From Hamadaea flava (GTDB lineage Bacteria > Actinomycetota > Actinomycetes > Mycobacteriales > Micromonosporaceae): DNA of 64,000 nucleotides. The position numbers were made by a program, and so were the translations under genes. Every line of letters starts with the position of its first letter. Position 1 is the first letter of the stretch. The notes beneath the pieces are model-generated. The model ran no database searches, was not told where the DNA came from, and was given only the letters and a program-made list of their open reading frames with translations. Location: assembly GCF_024172085.1 (NCBI RefSeq), contig NZ_JAMZDZ010000001.1, positions 6,324,001 through 6,388,000 of the forward strand, written 5' to 3'. Positions 17,016 to 25,604 of this stretch are shown one piece after another.

Positions 17016-17932
17016 CGGCCACGCTCGAAGAGACCCCGCGCGCGACGCGTCAGCCATCGCGCGACCAGAACAAGCGCTTCGCGTATCTCCTGTTGTTGCC
17101 TGCCCTGCTCCCAGTCGTGATGCTGTCCGCGGCGCCGTTGCTCCGCGGTGTGTTCCTGGGTTTCACCGACGCGCGAGCCGGGCGGAACGTGGACATCAAT
17201 TTCACGGGTCTGGAGAACTACCAGGAGCTGGTGCAGGACACGCAGTTCTGGGACGCCTTCAAGGTGGGCCTGATCTGGGCCTTCGCCGTGACGATCCTGC
17301 AGTTCGGGCTGGGCCTGGGCCTGGCCGGGCTGCTCAACCAGCCGCTGCGGCTGCGCTGGCTGGCGCGGACGCTGGCGCTGGTGCCGTGGGCGATGCCGCC
17401 GGTCGTGGTCGGCATCATGTGGAAGCTCGTCTACCACCCGGACGCGGGCATGCTGAACGAGGCGTTCTCGCGAGTGGGCCTGGACGGGTTGCGGCACAAC
17501 TGGTTGGGCGACTTCAGCACCGCCCTGCCCGCGGTGATCCTGGTCGGGATCTGGGCCGGGCTGCCGCAGACGACGATCGTCCTGCTCGCCGGATTGCAAG
17601 GCGTGCCACGGGAGTTGCACGAGGCGGCCCAGATGGACGGAGCCGGGGCGTTCCGGCGCTTCCGGGCGGTCACCTGGCCCGCGCTCGCGCCGGTCGTGGT
17701 CGCGATCACCAGCCTGGACTTCATCTGGAACTTCAACTCGTTCGGCCTGGTCTACGTCCTGACCGCAGGCGGGCCGGGCGGCAAGACGATGCTGCCCATG
17801 CTGTTCGCCTACGAGGAGGCGTTCCGCTACGGCCACTACGGATACGCGGCCGCGCTGGGCAACGTCATGGTCCTCCTCATCGTCGCGCTCCTCGCGGTGT
17901 ACCTGCGCCGCCGCCTCCGGGAGGCAAACTGA
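17012..17932 (+). CDS. Carbohydrate ABC transporter permease (MalF type)
   Basis: The 306-residue protein has six predicted membrane helices and the EAA loop (ELHEAAQMDGAGAFRRFRAV) that docks the ATPase. N-terminal RFAYLLLLPALLPV is typical of MalF/UgpA-like sugar permeases. It pairs with the next gene as the channel of a CUT1-type importer. No ATPase gene lies in the operon, so a shared MsiK-like ATPase encoded elsewhere is likely, as in other actinobacteria. Confidence 0.92.
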   Translation: MTATLEETPRATRQPSRDQNKRFAYLLLLPALLPVVMLSAAPLLRGVFLGFTDARAGRNVDINFTGLENYQELVQDTQFWDAFKVGLIWAFAVTILQFGLGLGLAGLLNQPLRLRWLARTLALVPWAMPPVVVGIMWKLVYHPDAGMLNEAFSRVGLDGLRHNWLGDFSTALPAVILVGIWAGLPQTTIVLLAGLQGVPRELHEAAQMDGAGAFRRFRAVTWPALAPVVVAITSLDFIWNFNSFGLVYVLTAGGPGGKTMLPMLFAYEEAFRYGHYGYAAALGNVMVLLIVALLAVYLRRRLREAN

Positions 17933-18783
17933 TGGCCCGTTCCCGCACGGCTTCGGTGAAAACGTTTAAACGAGCCGCGCAGTACCTGACGCTCGGCTGC
18001 TACCTGGTCTTCCTCGGCTTCCCGCTGGTCTGGCTGCTGTCGATCAGCTTCAAGGAGCCGCGCGAGATGGTCGAGCTGCACCCGACCCTGATCCCGAAGC
18101 ACCCGACGTTGCAGAACTACGTCACGGCGTTCACGGAGCAGGATCTGGCGCGCTCGGCGCTGAACAGCCTCATCGTCGCGTCCGCGTCGGCGGCGCTGAC
18201 CGTGCTCCTGGCGCTGCCGGCGGCGTACTCGTTGGTGCGCTTCAAGACCCGGCTCAGCACGATCACCCTCGGCTGGGTGCTGGTCAGCCAGTTGTTCCCG
18301 TTCGTCCTGCTGGTCATCCCGCTGTTCCTGATCCTGCGGGAGGCCGGCCTGACCAACACCCGGTTCGGCCTGATCCTGGTGTACGTCACCTGGTCGCTGC
18401 CGTTCGCGTTGTGGATGCTCCAGGGCTTCGTCCGAGGCATCCCGCGCGAGCTGGAGGAGGCCGCGTCGGTCGACGGCGCGTCCCGGCTTCAAGTGCTCCG
18501 CCGGGTGGTGGCCCCGTTGCTCGCGCCGGGCCTGGTGGCGACCTCGCTGTTCGCCTTCATCAGCGCCTGGAACGAGTTCTTCTTCGCATTGGTGTTGCTC
18601 AAGAGCCCCGAACTGGCGACGTTGCCGGTGACGCTGGCTCGATTCGTCGGGGTGGAGGGGATCGCGCGGCTCGGGCCGCTGGCGGCGGGTTCGCTGCTGG
18701 CCACGCTGCCCAGCCTGGTCTTCTTCGCCGTGCTCCAGAAGCGTCTCGCCGAAGGCTCCCTGGCGGGCGCGGTCAAGGGTTAA
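17932..18783 (+). CDS. Carbohydrate ABC transporter permease (MalG type)
   Basis: The 283-residue protein has six membrane helices and the EAA loop ELEEAASVDGASRLQVLRRV. The ATG shares one base with the previous stop (TGATG), with GGGAGG upstream. It completes the membrane channel of the importer. An AAACGTTT palindrome like the LacI site lies in its early codons. Confidence 0.92.
   Translation: MARSRTASVKTFKRAAQYLTLGCYLVFLGFPLVWLLSISFKEPREMVELHPTLIPKHPTLQNYVTAFTEQDLARSALNSLIVASASAALTVLLALPAAYSLVRFKTRLSTITLGWVLVSQLFPFVLLVIPLFLILREAGLTNTRFGLILVYVTWSLPFALWMLQGFVRGIPRELEEAASVDGASRLQVLRRVVAPLLAPGLVATSLFAFISAWNEFFFALVLLKSPELATLPVTLARFVGVEGIARLGPLAAGSLLATLPSLVFFAVLQKRLAEGSLAGAVKG
17958..17971. promoter_or_regulatory. 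Second AAACGTTT site, inside the MalG-type gene
   Basis: GAAAACGTTTAAAC contains the same 8-bp core as the palindrome at 16006. It may be an auxiliary operator for looping or a roadblock, or a chance product of Lys-Thr-Phe-Lys codons. Confidence 0.3.
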
Positions 18784-18789
18784 ACGGCT

Positions 18790-20106
18790 ATGGATGGGAA
18801 AACCTCAATGGAGAGATCGCCCGTGAACATCAACAGAAGATCGCTGCTGGCCCTGCCCGGCCTGGTCGCGACGGCCGCCTTCCTCGCGGCGTGCGGTGAC
18901 GACAAGGAGCCGGAGTCGACCGGCCCGGTCAAGCTGCGGTTCCTCAGCCTCGCCTGGCAGAAGGAGTCGCTGGCCGCGAACAAGCAGATCGTCGACGACT
19001 GGAACAAGGCCAACCCCGACATCCAGATCGAGTACGTGCAGGGTGACTGGAACTCCGTCCACGACCAGCTGCTGACCTCGTTCGAGGGCGGCGACGCGGC
19101 GGACATCATCCACTACGAGTCGGCCGCGCTCGGCGAGTTCGCCAAGCAGGGCTACCTCGCCGACCTCAGCTCGCTGCTGCCCGCCGACTTCAAGTCGGAG
19201 ATCTCCGACAAGGTCTGGCAGACCGTGACCGTCGACGGCAAGGTCGTCGGCGTGCCGTTCCTGCTGGAGTCGCAGGTCGTGCTGGCCAACAAGAAGCTGC
19301 TCGACGCGGCCGGCGTCACGGTGCCCGCCGCCAACGCCCCGTGGACCTGGGACGAGTTCGCGGCCAACGCCAAGAAGCTGACCAAGCCGGGTCAGTACGG
19401 CGTGGCCTGGGCGCTGAAGTCGCCGACCAACCGCGTGATGAACCTCGCCCTCAACTACGACGGCGCCTTCTTCTACGAGGAGGGCGGCAAGTGGACCGTC
19501 AAGGTCGGCGACGGTGAGAAGGCGATCCCGCAGCGCATCCACGACATGGTCTACGTCGACAAGTCCGCGTCGCCCGAGGCGCTGTCGTTCGGCAGCACCG
19601 ACCCGCTGCCGGGCTTCTTCGGCGGCAAGTACGCCATGCTCCCGGGCTCGATCTACCTGCGCCAGCAGATGATCGAGCAGGCGCCCAAGGACTTCGAGTG
19701 GGTGACCCTGCCGGCGCTCAAGGGCACCTCGCAGAACCAGGCGGCCAACCCGCAGACCATCTCGATCAGCGAGGACTCCAAGGCCAAGACCCAGGCCATG
19801 AAGTTCATCGCGAACTTCCTCAACGCCACCAACATGGCCAAGCTGGCCCACGGCGACTGGCTGGTGCCGACCGGCAAGGCGGCCGGCGCGCAGCTCGTCC
19901 AGTCCACTCAGGGCAAGCAGGGCTGGGACGTGGCCGTGGCCAGCGCCGACACCCTGGTGCAGGCGCCGTTCCAGCGGGCCGCCGGCTACTCCGAGTGGAA
20001 GTCGAAGATCGCCACCCCGGCGCTCCAGCAGTACTTCGCCAACAAGATCTCGATCGATCAGCTGGCGAAGACGCTGGAGGATGGCGGAAAGCAGGTCCTG
20101 AAGTAG
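18790..20106 (+). CDS. Sugar-binding lipoprotein of the ABC importer
   Basis: The protein is a family 1 extracellular solute-binding protein of 438 residues from the ATG at 18790. A twin-Arg-like NRRSLLALPG precedes a lipobox AAFLAAC, so it is lipid-anchored outside the membrane and delivers the substrate to the two permeases. Internal ATG (18808) and GTG (18832) codons are alternative starts. The next gene starts on its stop codon. The ligand is not evident; neighbours suggest a riboside or related glycoside. Confidence 0.9.
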   Translation: MDGKTSMERSPVNINRRSLLALPGLVATAAFLAACGDDKEPESTGPVKLRFLSLAWQKESLAANKQIVDDWNKANPDIQIEYVQGDWNSVHDQLLTSFEGGDAADIIHYESAALGEFAKQGYLADLSSLLPADFKSEISDKVWQTVTVDGKVVGVPFLLESQVVLANKKLLDAAGVTVPAANAPWTWDEFAANAKKLTKPGQYGVAWALKSPTNRVMNLALNYDGAFFYEEGGKWTVKVGDGEKAIPQRIHDMVYVDKSASPEALSFGSTDPLPGFFGGKYAMLPGSIYLRQQMIEQAPKDFEWVTLPALKGTSQNQAANPQTISISEDSKAKTQAMKFIANFLNATNMAKLAHGDWLVPTGKAAGAQLVQSTQGKQGWDVAVASADTLVQAPFQRAAGYSEWKSKIATPALQQYFANKISIDQLAKTLEDGGKQVLK

Positions 20107-21281
20107 TGCTCCTCGCCAAGAGCATCGGGTGCCTCGCCGGCGCCGCCGTGGGTGATGCCCTCGGCGGCGCCGTCGAGGGCCACTCGGCTGAAGAGATCCG
20201 GGCCCGCTACGGCGGGCCCGTCACGGGGATCGTCCCGCCGATGCGGGCGCCTGAAGACAAGCCGACCGCGCCCTACGCCAAGGGGCACGGCCGGATCACC
20301 GACGACACCCTGGTGACCCACGCGCTCGTCCGGGCGTACGCCCGCAAGCGGGACCACCTGGACGCGTACGACATGGCCGGGCTGCTCGTGCCCGATCTGC
20401 TGGAACACCTCGTGTGGGTGCCCGACCTGCAACGCGAAACCGTTGCGCTGCACCGGCTGGCGGCCGGCGAGCGGCACCTGATCACCCGGCTCCACTTCGC
20501 CCACGCCGACCCCCGCGAGGCGGGCACCGGCAACGCCGTCAACTGCGGCGCCGCCATGTACATCGCGCCGGTCGGCATCGTCAACGCGGGCGATCCGGTG
20601 GCGGCGTACCGGGAGGCCATCGAGCTGGCCGGGGCGCACCAGCACAGCTTCGGCCGCGAGGCCGCGGGGGTCATGGCCGCGTGCGTCGCGGCGGCCGTCG
20701 TTCCGTCGGCCACTGTGGACGATGTGCTCACGGCGGCCCTCGCGGTGGCCCGAGACGGCACCCGGGCCGCCATCTCCGCGGTGCTCACCGCCGCCAACGG
20801 GTACGCCTCTCGGTCTTGCTTGGATATGGCGACCGTTAAGGGGTTGCGGGCCGCGATGGCACCGTTCGACACGGTCGGAGAGGCGTACCGCGAACCCGGA
20901 CTGGGCGCGCGCCGCGCGTCCCGGCTGCACGCGATCGAAGAACTGCCCATCGCACTCGGCATGCTCGCCGTCTCCGGCGGCGACGTACGCGACACGATCC
21001 TCGGCTCGGTCAACTACGGCCGTGACGCGGACTCGATCGCGAGCATGGCGGGGGCCATCGCGGGGGCTTTGCACGGGATCGACGGGGTGCCCGCTTCCTG
21101 GGTCGCTGAGGTGTCTGCGGAGTCTCGGCTGGACTTGGCCGCTGTCGGCTCCTCGCTGGCGCTCGTCGCCTCCGAGGTGCTCGCCTCCGACTTCGCGCGG
21201 GCTTCCGCCCGTGCTCAGTCTGTCGGCTCGCTCCTCTCCGCTCCCGCTGCCGCTCCGGCTCCCCGGGACCCGGTGGGTTGA
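20106..21281 (+). CDS. ADP-ribosylglycohydrolase-family protein 1
   Basis: The 391-residue protein has the DraG/ARH fold signatures: AGAAVGDALGGAVEG at the N-terminus, the metal-binding ITDDT (about residue 59) and GRDADSIASMAGAIAGAL near the end. Family members cleave N- or O-ribosyl bonds using a dinuclear Mg centre. It is embedded between a sugar importer and a second paralogue plus ribokinase. I infer a metabolic riboside hydrolase rather than a protein de-ADP-ribosylase. The GTG start shares a base with the stop of the binding-protein gene. The C-terminal 30 residues are Ala/Pro-rich and extra. Confidence 0.88.
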   Translation: MLLAKSIGCLAGAAVGDALGGAVEGHSAEEIRARYGGPVTGIVPPMRAPEDKPTAPYAKGHGRITDDTLVTHALVRAYARKRDHLDAYDMAGLLVPDLLEHLVWVPDLQRETVALHRLAAGERHLITRLHFAHADPREAGTGNAVNCGAAMYIAPVGIVNAGDPVAAYREAIELAGAHQHSFGREAAGVMAACVAAAVVPSATVDDVLTAALAVARDGTRAAISAVLTAANGYASRSCLDMATVKGLRAAMAPFDTVGEAYREPGLGARRASRLHAIEELPIALGMLAVSGGDVRDTILGSVNYGRDADSIASMAGAIAGALHGIDGVPASWVAEVSAESRLDLAAVGSSLALVASEVLASDFARASARAQSVGSLLSAPAAAPAPRDPVG

Positions 21282-21336
21282 TCATGAACTTATGGTCGTT
21301 GTCGGCGGTGTGTCGCAGCCCCGGAGTTCATGATCA
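21277..21336. repeat. GATCATG hairpin element, copy 1
   Basis: A perfect 12-bp stem (TGATCATGAACT, 21279-21290, with 21325-21336) encloses 34 nt. The left part (GTTGATCATGAACTTAT) and an inner CGGTGTGTCG also occur in the element at 61514, so the two are copies of one family. Confidence 0.6.
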
Positions 21337-21373
21337 TTCCCCTGGCGGACTTGTCGCCGGGGAAGCCCGCGAT

Positions 21374-21423
21374 ATCCGGGATAACGCGGTCTCACAGCGT
21401 CGTGAGGCCGCGATATCCCGGAT
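21374..21423. repeat. 22-bp inverted repeat between the two ADP-ribosylglycohydrolase genes
   Basis: The arms 21374-21395 and 21402-21423 match at 20 of 22 positions around a 6-nt loop (AGCGTC). One mismatch becomes a G-U pair in RNA. It ends about 40 bp before the -10 box of the second hydrolase gene. It could terminate upstream transcription or bind a regulator. Confidence 0.55.
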
Positions 21424-21461
21424 GCCGCAACGATTCCCGGTTCGTTGTCAGTGGTCGGCGG

Positions 21462-21467
21462 TAGCTT
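21462..21467 (+). promoter_or_regulatory. -10 box before the second ADP-ribosylglycohydrolase gene
   Basis: TAGCTT ends 7 nt before the ATG at 21475, pointing to an internal, leaderless transcript within the island. Confidence 0.35.
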
Positions 21468-21474
21468 GATGCCC

Positions 21475-22821
21475 ATGCGATTGAGCTGGGTTCAGCCCGA
21501 AGACCTGCTCTCCCACGAGCTGGTGACCGCCCGTGACCTGGGCAAAGACGTCTCGAAGGTGACTTGGCGGTGGCTGGACGCAGGCGGATCGCTCACCGCG
21601 GGCAGCAGCGGCGCCTCGGCCACGCCCGCGACGCCTGAGCTGCACGCGCTCGCGGAGAAACTGATGGCCGCGCTCGACGAGCAGCCGATGCCGGTCCGCC
21701 CCGGCGAACCCGACGACTTCGCGGGCGTCAAAGCGTTGTGGCGCAATGTTCCGCGGCAGCAGCCGCGGCACGACCTGGAGCGGCTGCATGCCGCGTGGGT
21801 CGGGCGCGCGGCGGGTTGCGTACTCGGCAAGCCGGTCGAGAAGATTCCCCGGGAAGGCATCCGGGAGATCCTGCAGTCGAGCGGGCAGTGGCCGCTGACC
21901 GGTTACATCGCCGGCGATTCGGTGCCCGACGAGGTCACCCGGCGCTGGCCGTGGAACCGGCGATCCGCCCCGACGAGCCTCGCCGAGCCGCTCGCGGCGG
22001 GCGTCAGCGACGGGATGCCGGAGGACGACGACCTCAACTACACCCTCATCGCGCTGCGGCTTGTGGAGCGGTGCGGTCCGGGGTTCACCGCCGACGACGT
22101 CGCCCAGGCCTGGCTCGACGAGCTTCCGGGCGGGCGCGTCTTCACGGCCGAGCGGATCGCGTACCGGAATCTGCTGCTCGGCCACACGCCGCCGGAGACC
22201 GCGCTGCGCGGGAACCCGTTCCGGGAGTGGATCGGGGCACAGATCCGCACCGACCTCTACGGCTGGATCCATCCCGGACGACCGGATCTGGCGGCGGAGT
22301 GTGCGTACCGGGACGCTTCGGTGAGCCACGTCCGGGCCGGGATCTACGGCGCGATGTGGGTCGCCGCGATGAGCAGCGCCGCGCTCACCGCCGACAACAT
22401 CGACGACGTGCTCGATGCCGGGGAATCCGTCGTGCCTCCGGTGAGCCGATTCGCCAACGCCATCATGGACGGCCGTGACCTGGCTACCCGGGGCGACAGT
22501 TGGGAAGGCGTGGTCGACGAGATCTACGCCCGCTACGGCAAGCGCCACTGGGTGCACGTTCTGCCCAACGCCGCCCTCGTCGCGGCCGCGCTGGAGTACC
22601 ACGGCGGCGACTTCGCCGCGTCGGTCTGCGCTGTGGTGAGCGCGGGCTGCGACACCGACTCCAACGGCGCGACCGTGGGCGCGATCACCGCCGCCCTGGC
22701 CGGAGCCGTTCCCGACCACTGGGCCGCGCCGCTGCGCGACACCCTGCGGACCAGCATTCCCGGCAGCGACAAGGTGACCTTCACCGAGTTGGCCGAACGC
22801 ACAATGAAGGTGAGCACATGA
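21475..22821 (+). CDS. ADP-ribosylglycohydrolase-family protein 2
   Basis: The 448-residue protein has an extra N-terminal region of about 100 residues (starting MRLSWVQPEDLLSHEL) and then the DraG/ARH fold. It shows VGRAAGCVLGKPVEK, the metal-binding PEDDDLNYTL and SAGCDTDSNGATVGAITAAL. The two metal motifs are complete, so it should be active. The ATG at 21475 is preferred because a TAGCTT box ends 7 nt before it; ATG 21469 is an alternative. It is only distantly similar to the gene before it, so the pair likely acts on different bonds or steps. It overlaps the ribokinase gene (ATGA). Confidence 0.88.
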   Translation: MRLSWVQPEDLLSHELVTARDLGKDVSKVTWRWLDAGGSLTAGSSGASATPATPELHALAEKLMAALDEQPMPVRPGEPDDFAGVKALWRNVPRQQPRHDLERLHAAWVGRAAGCVLGKPVEKIPREGIREILQSSGQWPLTGYIAGDSVPDEVTRRWPWNRRSAPTSLAEPLAAGVSDGMPEDDDLNYTLIALRLVERCGPGFTADDVAQAWLDELPGGRVFTAERIAYRNLLLGHTPPETALRGNPFREWIGAQIRTDLYGWIHPGRPDLAAECAYRDASVSHVRAGIYGAMWVAAMSSAALTADNIDDVLDAGESVVPPVSRFANAIMDGRDLATRGDSWEGVVDEIYARYGKRHWVHVLPNAALVAAALEYHGGDFAASVCAVVSAGCDTDSNGATVGAITAALAGAVPDHWAAPLRDTLRTSIPGSDKVTFTELAERTMKVST

Positions 22822-23759
22822 AGATCGTCGTCGTCGGCAGCGTGAATCTCGACCTCGTCGCGACCGCAGCCGTTCTGCCGCGGCCGGGTGAGACCGTCCT
22901 CGGGGAGAGCTTCACGACCGTCCCGGGCGGCAAGGGCGCCAACCAGGCGATCGCCGCGCAGTTCGCCGGGGCGGAGGTCACGTTCGTCGGCGCGGTCGGC
23001 CAGGACGCCTTCGCCCAGCAGGTACGCGACAACATGGCGCAGGCGGGGCTCGACCTGTCCCTGCTGCGGACCGAACCCGGCCCGTCCGGGGTGGCGCTCA
23101 TCGCCGTGGACGACAACGGCGAGAACCTCATCGTGGTGGCGCCGGGCGCGAACTCGAAACTGACCGCTCTGACGGAAGCCGACCGGACGGCGATCGCGGC
23201 CGCCGACGCGCTCGTGATGCAGCTCGAGATTCCGCTGGAGACCGTGCAGGAGGCCGCTCAGGTCGCCCGGGACGCCGGTGTTCCGGTGCTCCTCAACGCC
23301 GCTCCGGCCCGGAGCCTGTCGGTCGAGTTGCTCTCGCTGGTCGACGTCCTGATCGTGAACCTCATCGAGGCCCAGATGGTCCTCGGCGACAAGATCGACA
23401 GTTCGGCCCGGCGGAGCCCGAGCGCCTCAGCCCGCGGCATGCACGCGTACTCGCTGATGGAGCGGTTGCGGCAGATCGCGCCGAAGGTCGTGCTCACCGT
23501 CGGCGCGGACGGGGCGTTCTACGCCGACCGCGAAGGCACCTGGATGCAGATCCCCGCGCCGAAGATCGACGCCGTCGACACGACCGCCGCCGGGGACGGC
23601 TTCGTCGGCGCGTTCGCCGTGGCGTACACGGAGGGTAAACCGATCGCCGACACGCTGGCCTGGGCCTGCGCGGCCGGTGCGATCGGCGCGACGCGGCTGG
23701 GCGCCTCCAGCTCGCTGGCGTTGCGGGAGGAGATCGACAAGCTGGCGGTCAAGCCGTGA
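22818..23759 (+). CDS. rbsK: Ribokinase (PfkB family)
   Basis: The 313-residue protein has the ribokinase signatures: VVVGSVNLDLV at the N-terminus, the sugar-binding GGKGANQA, the NxxE motif (NLIE) and the catalytic DTTAAGDGF with the base Asp. It phosphorylates D-ribose to ribose 5-phosphate with ATP. It is coupled to both neighbours by 4-bp overlaps (ATGA and GTGA). Next to two ADP-ribosyl-type hydrolases it most likely captures ribose released from an imported riboside. Other PfkB substrates cannot be excluded from sequence alone. Confidence 0.88.
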   Translation: MKIVVVGSVNLDLVATAAVLPRPGETVLGESFTTVPGGKGANQAIAAQFAGAEVTFVGAVGQDAFAQQVRDNMAQAGLDLSLLRTEPGPSGVALIAVDDNGENLIVVAPGANSKLTALTEADRTAIAAADALVMQLEIPLETVQEAAQVARDAGVPVLLNAAPARSLSVELLSLVDVLIVNLIEAQMVLGDKIDSSARRSPSASARGMHAYSLMERLRQIAPKVVLTVGADGAFYADREGTWMQIPAPKIDAVDTTAAGDGFVGAFAVAYTEGKPIADTLAWACAAGAIGATRLGASSSLALREEIDKLAVKP

Positions 23760-25555
23760 ATCCCTACGTGCCCCGGCCGATCGATCAGCCGACGACCGTT
23801 CCGTTGGACCTGGACGCCGACCTCTCCGTCCTCGACGAGGCGAAGATCTTCGCCGCCCCGGAGGACCCCGCGCAGTGGCCCGCCTGGCGTAACGCGCTCG
23901 CTCGCTGGCGTAAGTCCGCCCGCGAGCGCCTGGACTACGACGGATCGCGCTACGAGCAGGTGCCGCTGGACTGCTTCGCGGTCGCCCTCGTCTGGCTCTG
24001 GGACGAGTCGCTGTTCGACCACGCGACCGGTGAGTTCACCGTCGACGCGTTCGTCGACACGTCGATCGAGGAGTTCGGCGGCTTCGACGGGATCGTGCTG
24101 TGGCACGCATACCCGGTGATCGGACTGGACGATCGCGATCAGTTCGCCTTCTATCGCGACGTCCCCGGCCTGGCCGACGTCGTGCGGGCCTTCCAGGCTC
24201 GCGGCGTGAAAGTCTTCGTCGACTACAACCCGTGGGACGGCGGCTCGGCCGACGAGGTCGCCACACTGGTCGCCGACCTAGGGGTCGACGGGGTCTTCCT
24301 CGACACCTTGAAGTCCGCGGCCGAGCTGGTCGACGCGTTGCCCCCGCAGATCGTGCTCGCCGGGGAGTCGCGTGTGCCACTGGATCGGATCCAGGACCAC
24401 ACGATGTCCTGGGCGCAGTGGTTCGCCGATTCGGATGTTCCGGGCGTCCTGCGGGCGAAGTGGTTCGAGCCCCGGCACATGCTGCACCACACCCGCCGCT
24501 GGCATCGCGACCACCTCGAAGAGCTTCAATCGGCCTGGTTCAACGGCACCGGCCTGCTCGTCTGGGAATCGGTGTTCGGCGTCTGGGTCGGCTGGTCGGA
24601 GCGGGACAAGGCACTGCTGCGGTTCATGCGCCAGACGTGGTCGACGCACGCGCGGTTCTTCCGGGAAGCCGAGTGGACGCCGCTGGCCGGTCATCCCGCC
24701 GGGACGGCGGTGTACGCCTCCCGGTGGGACCTCGACGGCGAGACACTGTGGACGATCGTCAACCGGGGGCCGGACTATGACGGTCCCTGGATCGTCGACG
24801 GCGGTAGCGTCGTGGCCTCGGGGCAGCTGGCCGCCGGAGCCGTCGCCTGGGCGACGTCCTCGGGAGAACAGTCTTCGGCGACCATGGCCGAATCCGGCTT
24901 CCCGGCTCGCGCCGCGGTACGCGTACCGCACCGGGCGGCCGCGGTCGAGCGCCCGCCGAGCGGCTTCGTCGAGGTGCCGGCCGGTCGCGGGGACCTGATC
25001 GTGCGCCATCGCCGTCGTGAGACCGGCCTCTACGGTGAGGCACCGTTCGTCGACGAGTGGAAGCCGCTGCCGCCTCGCCTGCACGACACGGCGACGTTGC
25101 GACGCCGGGTCGACCTCGGCCGGTTCGCGATCGGTGAACTGGAGGTCAGCGCGGCTGAGTTCGCCGCGTACCGGGAGGCGGTCGGAGTCGGGCCGTGGCC
25201 GGTCGCCGATCCCGAGGCGCCGGTCACCAAGGTGACGCTCGCCGAGGCCCGGGCGTACGCCGCCTGGGCGGGCGCGCGTCTGCCGACCGAGGACGAATGG
25301 CAGGTGGCGGCCGAACTGGGTGTCATCGACCGGCGCGACCCGCTCGTGTGGAACCTGACCGAGAGCGAACACAGCGACGGGCGTACGCGGTTCGTGATCC
25401 TCAAGGGCGGCAGCGCCCATCGTGCCGAGGGCTCGATGTGGTACTTCGACGGCGGCCCGCAGCCGCCCGAGGTGAGCATCAAGCTGCTGCTCATGGGCCT
25501 GGGGCTGGACCGTTCGCCCAGCGTGGGCTTCCGGATCGCGGTGGACCTCCCGTGA
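23756..25555 (+). CDS. TIM-barrel glycosidase-like protein fused to a SUMF1/FGE-like domain
   Basis: This is a 599-residue protein without a signal peptide. Residues about 70-310 look like a (beta/alpha)8 glycosidase-type barrel: FDGIVLWHAYP, VKVFVDYNPWD, DGVFLDTLK (Asp183 as possible nucleophile) and VLAGESRV (Glu204 as possible acid). A beta-rich linker follows. Residues about 445-599 resemble the formylglycine-generating-enzyme/SUMF1 fold (VTLAEARAYAAWAGARLPTEDEW ... SVGFRIA). The catalytic Cys pair of true FGE is absent; the only Cys in the protein is residue 73. So the C-terminal part is probably a binding or structural module. The start overlaps the ribokinase stop. Family assignment of the barrel is uncertain. 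Confidence 0.65.
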   Translation: MNPYVPRPIDQPTTVPLDLDADLSVLDEAKIFAAPEDPAQWPAWRNALARWRKSARERLDYDGSRYEQVPLDCFAVALVWLWDESLFDHATGEFTVDAFVDTSIEEFGGFDGIVLWHAYPVIGLDDRDQFAFYRDVPGLADVVRAFQARGVKVFVDYNPWDGGSADEVATLVADLGVDGVFLDTLKSAAELVDALPPQIVLAGESRVPLDRIQDHTMSWAQWFADSDVPGVLRAKWFEPRHMLHHTRRWHRDHLEELQSAWFNGTGLLVWESVFGVWVGWSERDKALLRFMRQTWSTHARFFREAEWTPLAGHPAGTAVYASRWDLDGETLWTIVNRGPDYDGPWIVDGGSVVASGQLAAGAVAWATSSGEQSSATMAESGFPARAAVRVPHRAAAVERPPSGFVEVPAGRGDLIVRHRRRETGLYGEAPFVDEWKPLPPRLHDTATLRRRVDLGRFAIGELEVSAAEFAAYREAVGVGPWPVADPEAPVTKVTLAEARAYAAWAGARLPTEDEWQVAAELGVIDRRDPLVWNLTESEHSDGRTRFVILKGGSAHRAEGSMWYFDGGPQPPEVSIKLLLMGLGLDRSPSVGFRIAVDLP

Positions 25556-25604
25556 CCGGCCAGAGTTCTCGCCATCTGGTCGCTGACGGACGGGCGGTGG
25601 CCGC

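Noticed and set aside
24098-24780. Antisense and alternate-frame open frames inside the island
   Set aside because: Translations are Arg-rich and lack motifs; the main frame has clear domains and overlapping start/stop signals.
23756-25555. The fusion protein as a true formylglycine-generating enzyme with a sulfatase partner
   Set aside because: No Cys is present in the C-terminal domain and no sulfatase gene is in the window.
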